Source: an uncultured Rhodospirillaceae bacterium (GTDB lineage: Bacteria > Pseudomonadota > Alphaproteobacteria > RF32 > CAG-239). Taken from it: 18,085 nucleotides of DNA. Both the position numbers and the translations under genes were made by a program. The notes under the pieces were generated by a model. That model was not told the DNA's origin. It searched no databases and worked only from the letters and a program-made list of their open reading frames with translations. The stretch covers positions 1 to 18,085 of the forward strand of contig OMQI01000168.1 of NCBI GenBank assembly GCA_900313185.1. The letters are read 5' to 3'. Of this stretch, positions 6,790 to 14,334 are shown one piece after another (positions within the stretch are counted from its first letter, which is position 1; every line of letters starts with the position of its first letter).

Positions 6790-7716
6790 TTTGCACGCAC
6801 CTTCGATATCGTGATCAAGTCGTTTTTCTTTTAATCCGTAAGGATCTTGATGAATAATTACTTGAGCTTGCGGAAACAGTGCAATAATTTTAGCTTCGGC
6901 AATGTCGGATATTTTGTGAGTTGCATATAGTGTTTTATTGCCGTCAAATTCCAAATGCAACTCAACAAAAAATACACTGCCCGATACTCGGGAACGGAAA
7001 TCATGACATCCCAGAACTCCGTCAATATGAGAAACGGCATCAATAATTTTTTGGCGGTCGGCTTCGGCTATTTCTTTATCGGTAATTTCTTCTAATGCCT
7101 CATAGGCAATGATTCCGGCATTATAAAGAAGATACATTGCAATTAAAATGGCGGTGGCAACATCAAACCATGCCCAATTAAAATATCTTACCACAAATAA
7201 AGATAAAATAACCGAACCATTTGACAGTAAATCAACGGTATAGTGACCGCTATCGGCATTAATTGCCTGTGAACGGACTCGTTTAATGATATATTTTTGC
7301 AATAAAATCAAAGCTAGGGTAATCAGCCAACAAATTATCATTATAATGATGCCGAATGTGGCTTCTTCTATTTGTTTCGGGTTGGCAAAGCGATAAAATC
7401 CGTCATAGAGAATAAAGCCGGCAGAACCAGCAATAAATGCTGATTGAAGCAAAGCACTGACAGCTTCGGCTTTTCCGTATCCATAACGATGCCTGCTGTT
7501 ACGAGGTTTATCAGAATAGTGTACGGCTATAAAAGTAATGGCCGAGGCCAATATATCTGAAAGGCTGTCTATTAAAGATGACAGAACCGAAAGTGAACCG
7601 GTCATAAATGCCGCATAAGTTTTTATGAGCGTTAAAACAAAAGCGGTTCCGATACTGGCAGTTGCAGCCAATTTTTTTAAAAAAGTTTCATTGTTTCTAT
7701 TGATTGATGATTTCAA
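6784..7716 (-). CDS. cation diffusion facilitator, FieF/YiiP type
   Basis: This is a proton-coupled divalent metal exporter (Zn, Fe, Cd or Mn) of the inner membrane, 310 residues. Six membrane helices span about 17-205. The transport site is complete: D50 and D54 in SLIDSLSDI (helix 2), H158 and D162 in HYTVD (helix 5). The cytoplasmic domain keeps H238, H254, H289 and D291, matching the YiiP dimer-interface metal site. The helix 2-3 loop site is only partly kept (Y instead of the second His in RYGYGKAE). The start is TTG at 7716, 20 nt inside the upstream gene, supported by GGAG at 7-nt spacing. An in-frame TTG at 7671 would remove the first 15 residues. It is last in the anmK-like/ABC operon. 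The metal cannot be fixed from sequence. Confidence 0.92.
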   Translation of the reverse strand: MKSSINRNNETFLKKLAATASIGTAFVLTLIKTYAAFMTGSLSVLSSLIDSLSDILASAITFIAVHYSDKPRNSRHRYGYGKAEAVSALLQSAFIAGSAGFILYDGFYRFANPKQIEEATFGIIIMIICWLITLALILLQKYIIKRVRSQAINADSGHYTVDLLSNGSVILSLFVVRYFNWAWFDVATAILIAMYLLYNAGIIAYEALEEITDKEIAEADRQKIIDAVSHIDGVLGCHDFRSRVSGSVFFVELHLEFDGNKTLYATHKISDIAEAKIIALFPQAQVIIHQDPYGLKEKRLDHDIEGACKL

Positions 7717-10700
7717 TAATTTTCTCCATTTTTTGGTTATCTATTAAAGCCGATTTTCCGGTTAAATATTTGGCAATCAACTTCAAATGCGAATTTTGAT
7801 TTAAGCTGTCAAAGTTATAAGAAACATAGGCTTTATCATCTTTTTTATAGAGAAGCAGTTCAGTCTTGTTTCCATCTTCAATCAGTAATTTAATACTTTG
7901 AGTCGGTTCAGTTTGCGGCTTGTCGGTAATTTCGATGAAAGGTGTATTCAGCATCATTTTCATTAAATAGGCCAATTTGTCTTCCTGTTTGGCATTGTGA
8001 TGGAGGTCATAAATTCTGCCGTAACGCAAATCCCACATATTGCTGTATGTCCACTTATGCCAATCTAAATCCATGTCCACAAAATCGGCAATTATTTGCC
8101 AAACCTGAAATTGATTTTCAAAACGAATGTAAGCCGATTTATTGCCCCGACCAATATCGATACCTATATCACCGAGGTAAAATTGTTGAATAATCGTATC
8201 TCCGTTGTTAAGTGAAACAGATATTGTTTTTGAATCTTTATTTTCTATCGGAGATAAATTGAATGTATCCAAATTTTCGGCCTTATCGCTTTTTTTAGCA
8301 AAAAACGTGGCTTGCGCAATTGTGGTAAGCAAGCGACGTATACGTTCCTGATAAACCGGTAAATCAGGCATTTGCTTAAGTTGCCACAAACCATCTTGTT
8401 TTTCAAAATTAAGCTCTGTTTTATTTGATTTTAATGATATGCGGTCAATCTCATTGATTTTCTGTAAAACCGCAGGAAATGCCGTTTTGTTTTCAAAAGC
8501 ATCCAGACTACTGCGATTTGATAAATAAACTGATAGAACTCCGCTACCTAAAATTAATAATCCCGACAGCGTTAAAATGCACAATCGTTTGCTTGGAAAA
8601 TCAAAACCGAATGTTTGATGTTTTATCGTCAGAAATTTAAATATTTGCCGAATGCAAAGCAATATACAAATGAGGAGCGGTATTAACCAAATATTGAAAA
8701 AATTAACTCTTGAAGAGATAGAGCGAATATTTGCATAAGCCTGATAACGCAAATCGCTTAAATTTTGCCTTAAATCGTTCAGATTATTTCTGATTTTGGA
8801 AATAGCGGCCAATTCATCGGGAGTAAAATTTTCCCTTTCTTCAAATTTCTTTTTGCTCCAAACCTCTTGGATGGCACGTTTGGCTCTATCTATTTGGGCA
8901 AAGATTTCATCTTCTTGTTTTTTGTATTGCAGAGAATTTATGCGACGCATTGTTTCAATATCTTCAAATTTGCGGGATAAGGCTCTTTTACCACGTAACC
9001 CCATTAAGGAATAATCATTTGCCAGATAGTCAACGGCATTTAACAGGAAATTTGCATTATCAAAAACATTTATAATATACTCGTTTTCCAAGAATTTATT
9101 TTTATTCATCCAAAAAGTATCATAAAGAAAATCGGAATCGGTCGCCACGATAACATCAAACGGATTATCTTTTTCCATACCGATAATCTCGGCCGCCAAA
9201 ATTTTTTGATTATCATCCGGTTTGAAATATTGCAAAATTTCCTGCGGATTAAGTCCGTCGAGCACTACTTTGGAAGTCATAATTGAGGAAATATTACTGG
9301 CACGAAGTAAAGGATAAAAGGTGATTTTACCACTTTGTAATGCCCGCATATCAGGAGTAATTACCGATGCTGAAGCCATCATAATTTCATTTAAGTTTTT
9401 AGTGATGGGGTGCGCCGGATTCATATCTTTATGCGGAATTTTAAATTGGATAATATCTTGAGAAAATACCGGATTTGTTTGGTAATTAATGGTTGCATCA
9501 ACGGTTACGGAATTTTTTAAATCAGCTACCACATAATCGCTGTAAAATTTAAACTTCCATAATTTTTCCAATTCTCCCAAATCGGATTTTTCCAATAATC
9601 CGCTGCTTAAAGAATAAAGGCGGGCGGCTTCGTGAGCAGGATCAAGTATTATTACGATTTTGCCGTTGTTACGTGAGAATTGTTTAATTTGCGTAATCAT
9701 TTCGTCAGGCAAATTTTTAGGAAACAATAAGAGCAATACATCAATTTTATTTTTGTTAAAATCTTGCGGGTTCTTGATATGCAAGATTTTATATTTTTGT
9801 TGTAACAGATTGATAATTTCCCATGGTTCGGTGATAAAAGACCCGCCGTCAGAAGCACCGAAAACCGGCACACCGGCCAAAACACCCAAAGTTTTGCGTT
9901 TAATATTCATAAGTTGGAGTTTTGAGGTGATTTCCTGCTCCGGAGAAACCTGTCCGATTTGTGCAAAAAACGGTATCACTTGTTTATTTTTTAAGGAATC
10001 TTCCAAGGTCATTCCAAACAAGGCATTTTGGTTCAAATCAATCAATGGGATTGATTGTAAACCATCGGCAATGGCAATATCTTCTTCGGCGCTTAAAAAT
10101 TTAGGATAATAAATTTTATATTCAAATTTTCCATCGGAATTTTTTTGGTATTTTTTAAGCAAGATGCGTAAGTTTTCAAATTGGCTGCGAATATCCGAAT
10201 TGCGTTCGGCCAAAATAGGAGAAAAATAGAGTTTTGCGGTTACTCTCTCCGGTAAATTTTTCAGTATTTCTTTTGTATTATCGGTAAGAGTATAAATTTT
10301 TTCTTTTGTGGCATCGTATTGAATGGTAGCGGCAAAATTATTGGCAATCAGGTTTATGCCGAAAAAGGCAAGCAACAAAGCCGTCCATGCCAAACAGGTT
10401 TGAGTTTTACTTTGAGTCCTTAACCATCCGGAGGTGCCGGCTGTTTTATAATTTACAATTAAAACAGTAGTGTAATTTCCAAAGATTATCACCGAGGCAA
10501 AGAAAATAACATCACGTAACTCAATAAGACCACTTACGGTGGAATTAAAGTGCGATATAAAACTCAATGAGGCTATCATATCAATAAAGGTGTCAGGTAA
10601 AAATAAACGGCAAAAAGATAAAATATATTCGATACCGCTCCAGAAGAAGAATAGGTTTGCAATAACCGCCATAACCAAAGCGATTACCTGATTTTTAGTT

Positions 10701-11167
10701 AAAGCAGACATCGTCTGCGAAACAGCTAACATACATCCGGCCAATAAAAAACTTCCCAAATAACCGATAAAAATTACCGAATTTTCTGGATTTCCCAAAG
10801 CATTTACAGTCAGCCAGAACGGAAAAGTAAGCGCTAAAGCAATACCGCAAAATATCCAAGCGGCAAAAAATTTGCCGAGTACCAGATTTTTTATGGAAAT
10901 CGGCATTGTGGCAATTTGCACGATGGTTTTGGAATGAAATTCTTCTGCCCACAAACGCATAGATATTCCCGGAATAAAAAGTAAATAAATCCATGGTTGA
11001 AATACAAACATAGAACTTAAGTTTGCTTCGCCGCGATTGAAAAAATCTCCGAAATAAATGGCAAAAGAACCGTTTAAAATCAGAAAACTTAATAAATAAA
11101 CGTAGGCTAAAGGAGATACAAAATAACGTATCAATTCATTTTTGATAACGGCAAACAATTTTTTCAT
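7697..11167 (-). CDS. GldF-GldG-DUF4340-like fusion: ABC permease with auxiliary domains
   Basis: A 1156-residue protein combines parts usually encoded by separate genes. Residues 1-240 are an ABC-2/GldF-type permease with about six helices. A helix at about 258-276 leads into a GldG-like auxiliary domain (about 285-720), recognisable from TKEKIYTLTDNTKEIL and the VIILDPAHEA segment. A charged, probably coiled-coil stretch follows (725-815), then helices at about 823-843 and 861-882. The last ~270 residues resemble DUF4340, with DGLWQL near 925-930. The reading frame runs through without interruption. ATG 11167 lies 1 nt after the ATPase stop, with AAGGAGG 9 nt upstream, so the pair should form one transporter. 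GldFG is a gliding component in Bacteroidetes, but elsewhere the role is unknown, probably envelope export or assembly. The DUF4340 call is the least certain part. Confidence 0.82.
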   Translation of the reverse strand: MKKLFAVIKNELIRYFVSPLAYVYLLSFLILNGSFAIYFGDFFNRGEANLSSMFVFQPWIYLLFIPGISMRLWAEEFHSKTIVQIATMPISIKNLVLGKFFAAWIFCGIALALTFPFWLTVNALGNPENSVIFIGYLGSFLLAGCMLAVSQTMSALTKNQVIALVMAVIANLFFFWSGIEYILSFCRLFLPDTFIDMIASLSFISHFNSTVSGLIELRDVIFFASVIIFGNYTTVLIVNYKTAGTSGWLRTQSKTQTCLAWTALLLAFFGINLIANNFAATIQYDATKEKIYTLTDNTKEILKNLPERVTAKLYFSPILAERNSDIRSQFENLRILLKKYQKNSDGKFEYKIYYPKFLSAEEDIAIADGLQSIPLIDLNQNALFGMTLEDSLKNKQVIPFFAQIGQVSPEQEITSKLQLMNIKRKTLGVLAGVPVFGASDGGSFITEPWEIINLLQQKYKILHIKNPQDFNKNKIDVLLLLFPKNLPDEMITQIKQFSRNNGKIVIILDPAHEAARLYSLSSGLLEKSDLGELEKLWKFKFYSDYVVADLKNSVTVDATINYQTNPVFSQDIIQFKIPHKDMNPAHPITKNLNEIMMASASVITPDMRALQSGKITFYPLLRASNISSIMTSKVVLDGLNPQEILQYFKPDDNQKILAAEIIGMEKDNPFDVIVATDSDFLYDTFWMNKNKFLENEYIINVFDNANFLLNAVDYLANDYSLMGLRGKRALSRKFEDIETMRRINSLQYKKQEDEIFAQIDRAKRAIQEVWSKKKFEERENFTPDELAAISKIRNNLNDLRQNLSDLRYQAYANIRSISSRVNFFNIWLIPLLICILLCIRQIFKFLTIKHQTFGFDFPSKRLCILTLSGLLILGSGVLSVYLSNRSSLDAFENKTAFPAVLQKINEIDRISLKSNKTELNFEKQDGLWQLKQMPDLPVYQERIRRLLTTIAQATFFAKKSDKAENLDTFNLSPIENKDSKTISVSLNNGDTIIQQFYLGDIGIDIGRGNKSAYIRFENQFQVWQIIADFVDMDLDWHKWTYSNMWDLRYGRIYDLHHNAKQEDKLAYLMKMMLNTPFIEITDKPQTEPTQSIKLLIEDGNKTELLLYKKDDKAYVSYNFDSLNQNSHLKLIAKYLTGKSALIDNQKMEKIIEIINQ

Positions 11168-11168
11168 T

Positions 11169-11891
11169 TTACATATCCTCCTTAGTCAGAATACGGAAGG
11201 CTTCGGCAATGTCTTTGCTGTCGGTTTGTTTAAGTAAATTAGGCAGGTCGGCATCTGCTTTAATTTTTCCCTTATCAATTAAAATAATTCGATTGCAAAC
11301 GGATTCGGCCTCTTCCAATAAATGAGTGGAAATAATAATGGTTTTATCGGCAGACATACTTTTTATCAAAGTGCGAATATAATCTTTTTGGTTGGGATCC
11401 AATCCGTCTGTTGGTTCATCTAGGAGCAAAATCGGCGGGTTACTCAAAATACTTTGTGCAAATCCGACACGGCGTTGGTATCCCTTAGATAGCGTATCAA
11501 TTTTTTGTGTCATAACATTTTCAATATTGGCGATATGTGCAACTTTGTCGACATCCTTTTTGCCAAGACCACGAATTTGTGCCATATACAATAAAAAACG
11601 CTTAACCGATAGATCGGCATAAAGTGGAGCACCTTCCGGTAAAAAACCGATATTATCTTTGGCAAACAGGGGAAATTGGGCGATATTTTTTCCCAAAACT
11701 TCAATATTTCCCGAAGATGGTGCTAAATATCCGGCAATCATATTCATCAAAGTGGATTTTCCGGCACCGTTTGGCCCGAGAAGAGCTATTATGTCACCTC
11801 TATGAGCTTCAAAATTCAAATTTTCGGAAGCTTTAATATTGCCGTAATTTTTGTATAAATTATTGATTTTAAGCGTTATTTCTGTATTCAT
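11169..11891 (-). CDS. ABC transporter ATP-binding protein, GldA-like
   Basis: This is the 240-residue nucleotide-binding subunit for the downstream Gld-type permease. Walker A is GPNGAGKST (39-47), the signature is LSKGY (134-138), Walker B is ILLLDE (154-159) followed by PTDGLD, and the switch His is H190 in STH. The segment IGFLPEGAPLYADLSV (81-96) is typical of the GldA/ABC-2 export branch. The start ATG 11891 lies inside the anmK-like gene. Its ribosome site GGAGGAG (11904-11898, spacing 6) is formed by codons for Thr-Gly-Gly-Glu near the AnmK C-terminus, giving a 23-nt overlap and likely translational coupling. It ends 1 nt before the permease fusion. Confidence 0.95.
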   Translation of the reverse strand: MNTEITLKINNLYKNYGNIKASENLNFEAHRGDIIALLGPNGAGKSTLMNMIAGYLAPSSGNIEVLGKNIAQFPLFAKDNIGFLPEGAPLYADLSVKRFLLYMAQIRGLGKKDVDKVAHIANIENVMTQKIDTLSKGYQRRVGFAQSILSNPPILLLDEPTDGLDPNQKDYIRTLIKSMSADKTIIISTHLLEEAESVCNRIILIDKGKIKADADLPNLLKQTDSKDIAEAFRILTKEDM

Positions 11892-12981
11892 AGATTTCTC
11901 CTCCGGTCATTGGCTCGTAAGCTCCGGTTGTGTTTGGATAGGTAACAGGTAAACCATATATTCTCCGAACGGCATTGAAGGCGGCAATTTGCGCTCCGAT
12001 AGTTGTCAGTTTAGGATTGATTTCAGTCAGATTAACAACTTTTCTCGGAGCGAAATTTTGTTTTATATAGCGCAAAAGAGTAGGATTTTTAATCCCTTCT
12101 CCGCCGATGAATATATTCTGCGGAATTGCCGGCAGAAAGTCCAATGCAGACTGATAAATCGCTTCGGCAATAAAATTAGCGGCGGTAGCTGCTCCGTCCT
12201 CCAATGACAATCCCTCCAAATGTTCTTTTTTATCAGCAAATTCTAAAATATCCAAAGATTTTGGCGGAACTTTTTGCAAAGTTTTATGTTTGAGTAAAGA
12301 GTTTACCACCTGCGGATGAATATTTCCCAATGCTGCTAATTTGCCGTTATAATCGGTTTGCATATTTGCATGACGGAATGTCCAATCTTCTATCATTGCA
12401 GTGCCGGGAGAACAATCAAAAGCGGTGGTTTCTCCGCTTTCGCCAATGTATATAATACTACAAACAGCTTCAACATCTATAAAAAGCAAAGGCTTAGGCA
12501 AAGTTTGCCCGATAAAATTAAAAAAAGCGGGAGACAACGGAGAAGCTTGCCCGCCCGAGAGCAAATCGGCCTTACGGAAGTGAGTTACTACCGATTGTTT
12601 AAGTTTTGCAACAATCTTATATCCGTCTTCCAATTGATAAGAACATTTGTTTTCCGGATCATTAAAAACAGTCAGACCGTCTACACCGATACAGTCCGGC
12701 TTTTCTGCGCCGCAGAAATCGGCTATACTCTCGCAATAAAAATCGCTGATGTCTTCTCTGACTTTTTGTACTTCGCTACTTTCTTCCAATTCATCAAATG
12801 ACCAATTTCTGCGAGCAATCAATTTACGGAGAGCCAGGGCTAAATCTTCAGGATACGGAACGGTAGTAGATTTTATGAGCTTTTGCACATCCAATCCGTC
12901 GGAAACAAGCAAAGCTAACTCAATTGAATTGAGAGAGGCACCACCATATAATCCAAGAGATGTTAAACTTTTTATAATCAT
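11869..12981 (-). CDS. anmK: anhydro-N-acetylmuramic acid kinase homologue, active site degenerate
   Basis: AnmK phosphorylates 1,6-anhydroMurNAc to MurNAc-6-P in peptidoglycan recycling. This 370-residue protein aligns with it along its length: GGQASPLSPAF (143-153), FDCSPGT (188-194), LEDGAATAANFIAEAI, GGEGIKNPTLL (293-303), and a C-terminus with GLPVTYPNTTGA and TGGEIY. The ATP-contacting motifs are altered, however. The MSGTSxDG loop is LYGGASLNS, the GGIAN loop is VEAVCS, and SHGQTV is VDGLTV. The probable catalytic Asp is kept (D189). The homology is secure, but kinase activity is doubtful. ATG 12981 has AGGA about 10 nt upstream. It is the first gene of the minus-strand operon and divergent from tyrS. 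Confidence 0.85.
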   Translation of the reverse strand: MIIKSLTSLGLYGGASLNSIELALLVSDGLDVQKLIKSTTVPYPEDLALALRKLIARRNWSFDELEESSEVQKVREDISDFYCESIADFCGAEKPDCIGVDGLTVFNDPENKCSYQLEDGYKIVAKLKQSVVTHFRKADLLSGGQASPLSPAFFNFIGQTLPKPLLFIDVEAVCSIIYIGESGETTAFDCSPGTAMIEDWTFRHANMQTDYNGKLAALGNIHPQVVNSLLKHKTLQKVPPKSLDILEFADKKEHLEGLSLEDGAATAANFIAEAIYQSALDFLPAIPQNIFIGGEGIKNPTLLRYIKQNFAPRKVVNLTEINPKLTTIGAQIAAFNAVRRIYGLPVTYPNTTGAYEPMTGGEIYEYRNNA

Positions 12982-12996
12982 AAATTATTAATCCTG

Positions 12997-13024
12997 TTGC
13001 AATAGCAAAATATTATGCTACTAT
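12997..13024 (+). promoter_or_regulatory. candidate tyrS promoter
   Basis: TTGCAA (12997-13002), a 16-nt spacer and TACTAT (13019-13024), preceded by TGC as an extended -10, lie 44 bp before the tyrS ATG. An alternative -10 is TATAAA at 13039-13044, but it has no good -35. Confidence 0.45.
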
Positions 13025-13048
13025 ACGTTAAAATTTAGTATAAAGCAA
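13020..13048 (-). promoter_or_regulatory. candidate promoter of the anmK-like operon
   Basis: On the minus strand, TTGCTT (13048-13043), a 17-nt spacer and TATAGT (13025-13020) lie about 39 bp before ATG 12981. The -10 occupies nearly the same base pairs as the -10 proposed for tyrS on the other strand. Confidence 0.4.
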
Positions 13049-13067
13049 TGAAAGGACAAACAAAACT

Positions 13068-14318
13068 ATGTCACAATTTAAGTCGGAATTTTTAAATATA
13101 ATGCACGAACGCGGTTTTTACAATCAATGCACCAATGAAGAAGGTTTTGATGCGTACCTTTATGAGTGCGAGAGTAAAGGAAAACCGGCAGTCGGGTATT
13201 TGGGTTCGGATCCGACCGGTGACAGTTTGCACGTCGGGCATATTGTGCCTTTGATGATGCTGCGTTGGTTTCAAAAATGCGGGCATAAACCGTTAACTTT
13301 GGTCGGCGGAGCTACCGCTCGTATCGGCGATCCTTCCGGTAAAGATAAACTTCGTCCGTTTTTAGATGAAGAAACTTTGAAACACAATGTTGAAGGTTTG
13401 AAGAAATCGTTTTCCAAATTTTTGAAGTTTGGTGAAGGAGCCACCGATGATTTAATGGTTGATAACTGGGATTGGTTTAAAGATATTAACTATTTAGCTT
13501 TCTTGCGTGATATAGGTACCTGCTATTCGGTTAACAGAATGCTGACGATGGATAGTGTAAAGAGCCGTTTGGAACGTGAACAGCCAATGTCTTTTTTGGA
13601 ATTTAACTATATGCTTTTGCAAGGGTACGATTTTTGCGTATTATTGCAAAAATATGGGTGCAGAGCACAGATTGCCGGAGCTGATCAATGGGGAAATATA
13701 ACTTCCGGAACAGAGCTTGGGCGTCGTCGTTATGATACCGAATTATTCGGATTTACCAGCCCGATAATTACCGATTCTGCCGGCAAAAAAATGGGTAAAT
13801 CGGAAGGAAATGCGGTGTGGATTAATGAAGACAAACTTCCATCGTATGACTATTATCAATATTTCCGCAATATCGGAGATGCCGAGGTAGGAAAGTGTTT
13901 GCGCATATTTACTGATTTACCGATGGATGAAGTTCGTCGTTTGGAACAATTGCAAGACAAAGAAATCAACGAAGCTAAGAAAATTTTGGCGTTTGAAGCT
14001 ACGAAAATTTGTCGTGGTGAAGAAGAAGCAAAATCAGCACAGGAGACAGCAGTGAAAGCATTTGAACAAGGTGTTGCCGGTGGAGATTTGCCGACAATAA
14101 ATGCGGATTTAAATGCCGGCATCGGTGTATTGGATGCGTTCTTGCAAATAGGCTTTGTTGCCAGTAAAGGAGAGGCCAGACGTTTGATAAAACAAGCCGG
14201 ATTAAAAATTAATGACAAGCCGGTGACTGATGAAAATTATGTTATTACGTCGGCAGATTTGGTGGACGGTGCCGTTAAAATATCTCAGGGCAAAAAGAAA
14301 TTCGGTCTGATTAAATAA
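13068..14318 (+). CDS. tyrS: tyrosyl-tRNA synthetase
   Basis: TyrRS charges tRNA-Tyr with tyrosine in the cytoplasm. At 416 residues it has the normal bacterial TyrS length. The class I signatures are HVGH (55-58, within LGSDPTGDSLHVGH) and KMGKS (241-245, the KMSKS loop). The tyrosine-pocket region FNYMLLQGYDF and the GADQWGN motif (204-210) are present. The C-terminal S4 RNA-binding domain (about 350-410) includes SKGEARRLIKQAGLKIND. ATG 13068 is preceded by AAAGGA at 11 nt, slightly long. A divergent anmK-like gene lies upstream, and 16 nt downstream begins a membrane glycosyltransferase gene that probably shares its transcript. I see no T-box or other leader structure in the short upstream region. 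Confidence 0.97.
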   Translation: MSQFKSEFLNIMHERGFYNQCTNEEGFDAYLYECESKGKPAVGYLGSDPTGDSLHVGHIVPLMMLRWFQKCGHKPLTLVGGATARIGDPSGKDKLRPFLDEETLKHNVEGLKKSFSKFLKFGEGATDDLMVDNWDWFKDINYLAFLRDIGTCYSVNRMLTMDSVKSRLEREQPMSFLEFNYMLLQGYDFCVLLQKYGCRAQIAGADQWGNITSGTELGRRRYDTELFGFTSPIITDSAGKKMGKSEGNAVWINEDKLPSYDYYQYFRNIGDAEVGKCLRIFTDLPMDEVRRLEQLQDKEINEAKKILAFEATKICRGEEEAKSAQETAVKAFEQGVAGGDLPTINADLNAGIGVLDAFLQIGFVASKGEARRLIKQAGLKINDKPVTDENYVITSADLVDGAVKISQGKKKFGLIK

Positions 14319-14334
14319 AAAAGGTAAATAAATA

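Noticed and set aside
9660..10109. 149-codon plus-strand open frame
   Set aside because: It is antisense to the middle of the Gld-type fusion, whose domains are recognisable there; it has no ribosome site or protein-like pattern.
7697..11167. Possibility that the long fusion results from sequencing error joining separate genes
   Set aside because: No internal start with a good ribosome site at the domain boundaries was noticed, and the linker regions read as normal protein; a sequencing artefact would more often break a frame than join several.
12358..12801. 147-codon plus-strand open frame
   Set aside because: It is a shadow of the AnmK homologue on the other strand, which has family motifs across the same bases.
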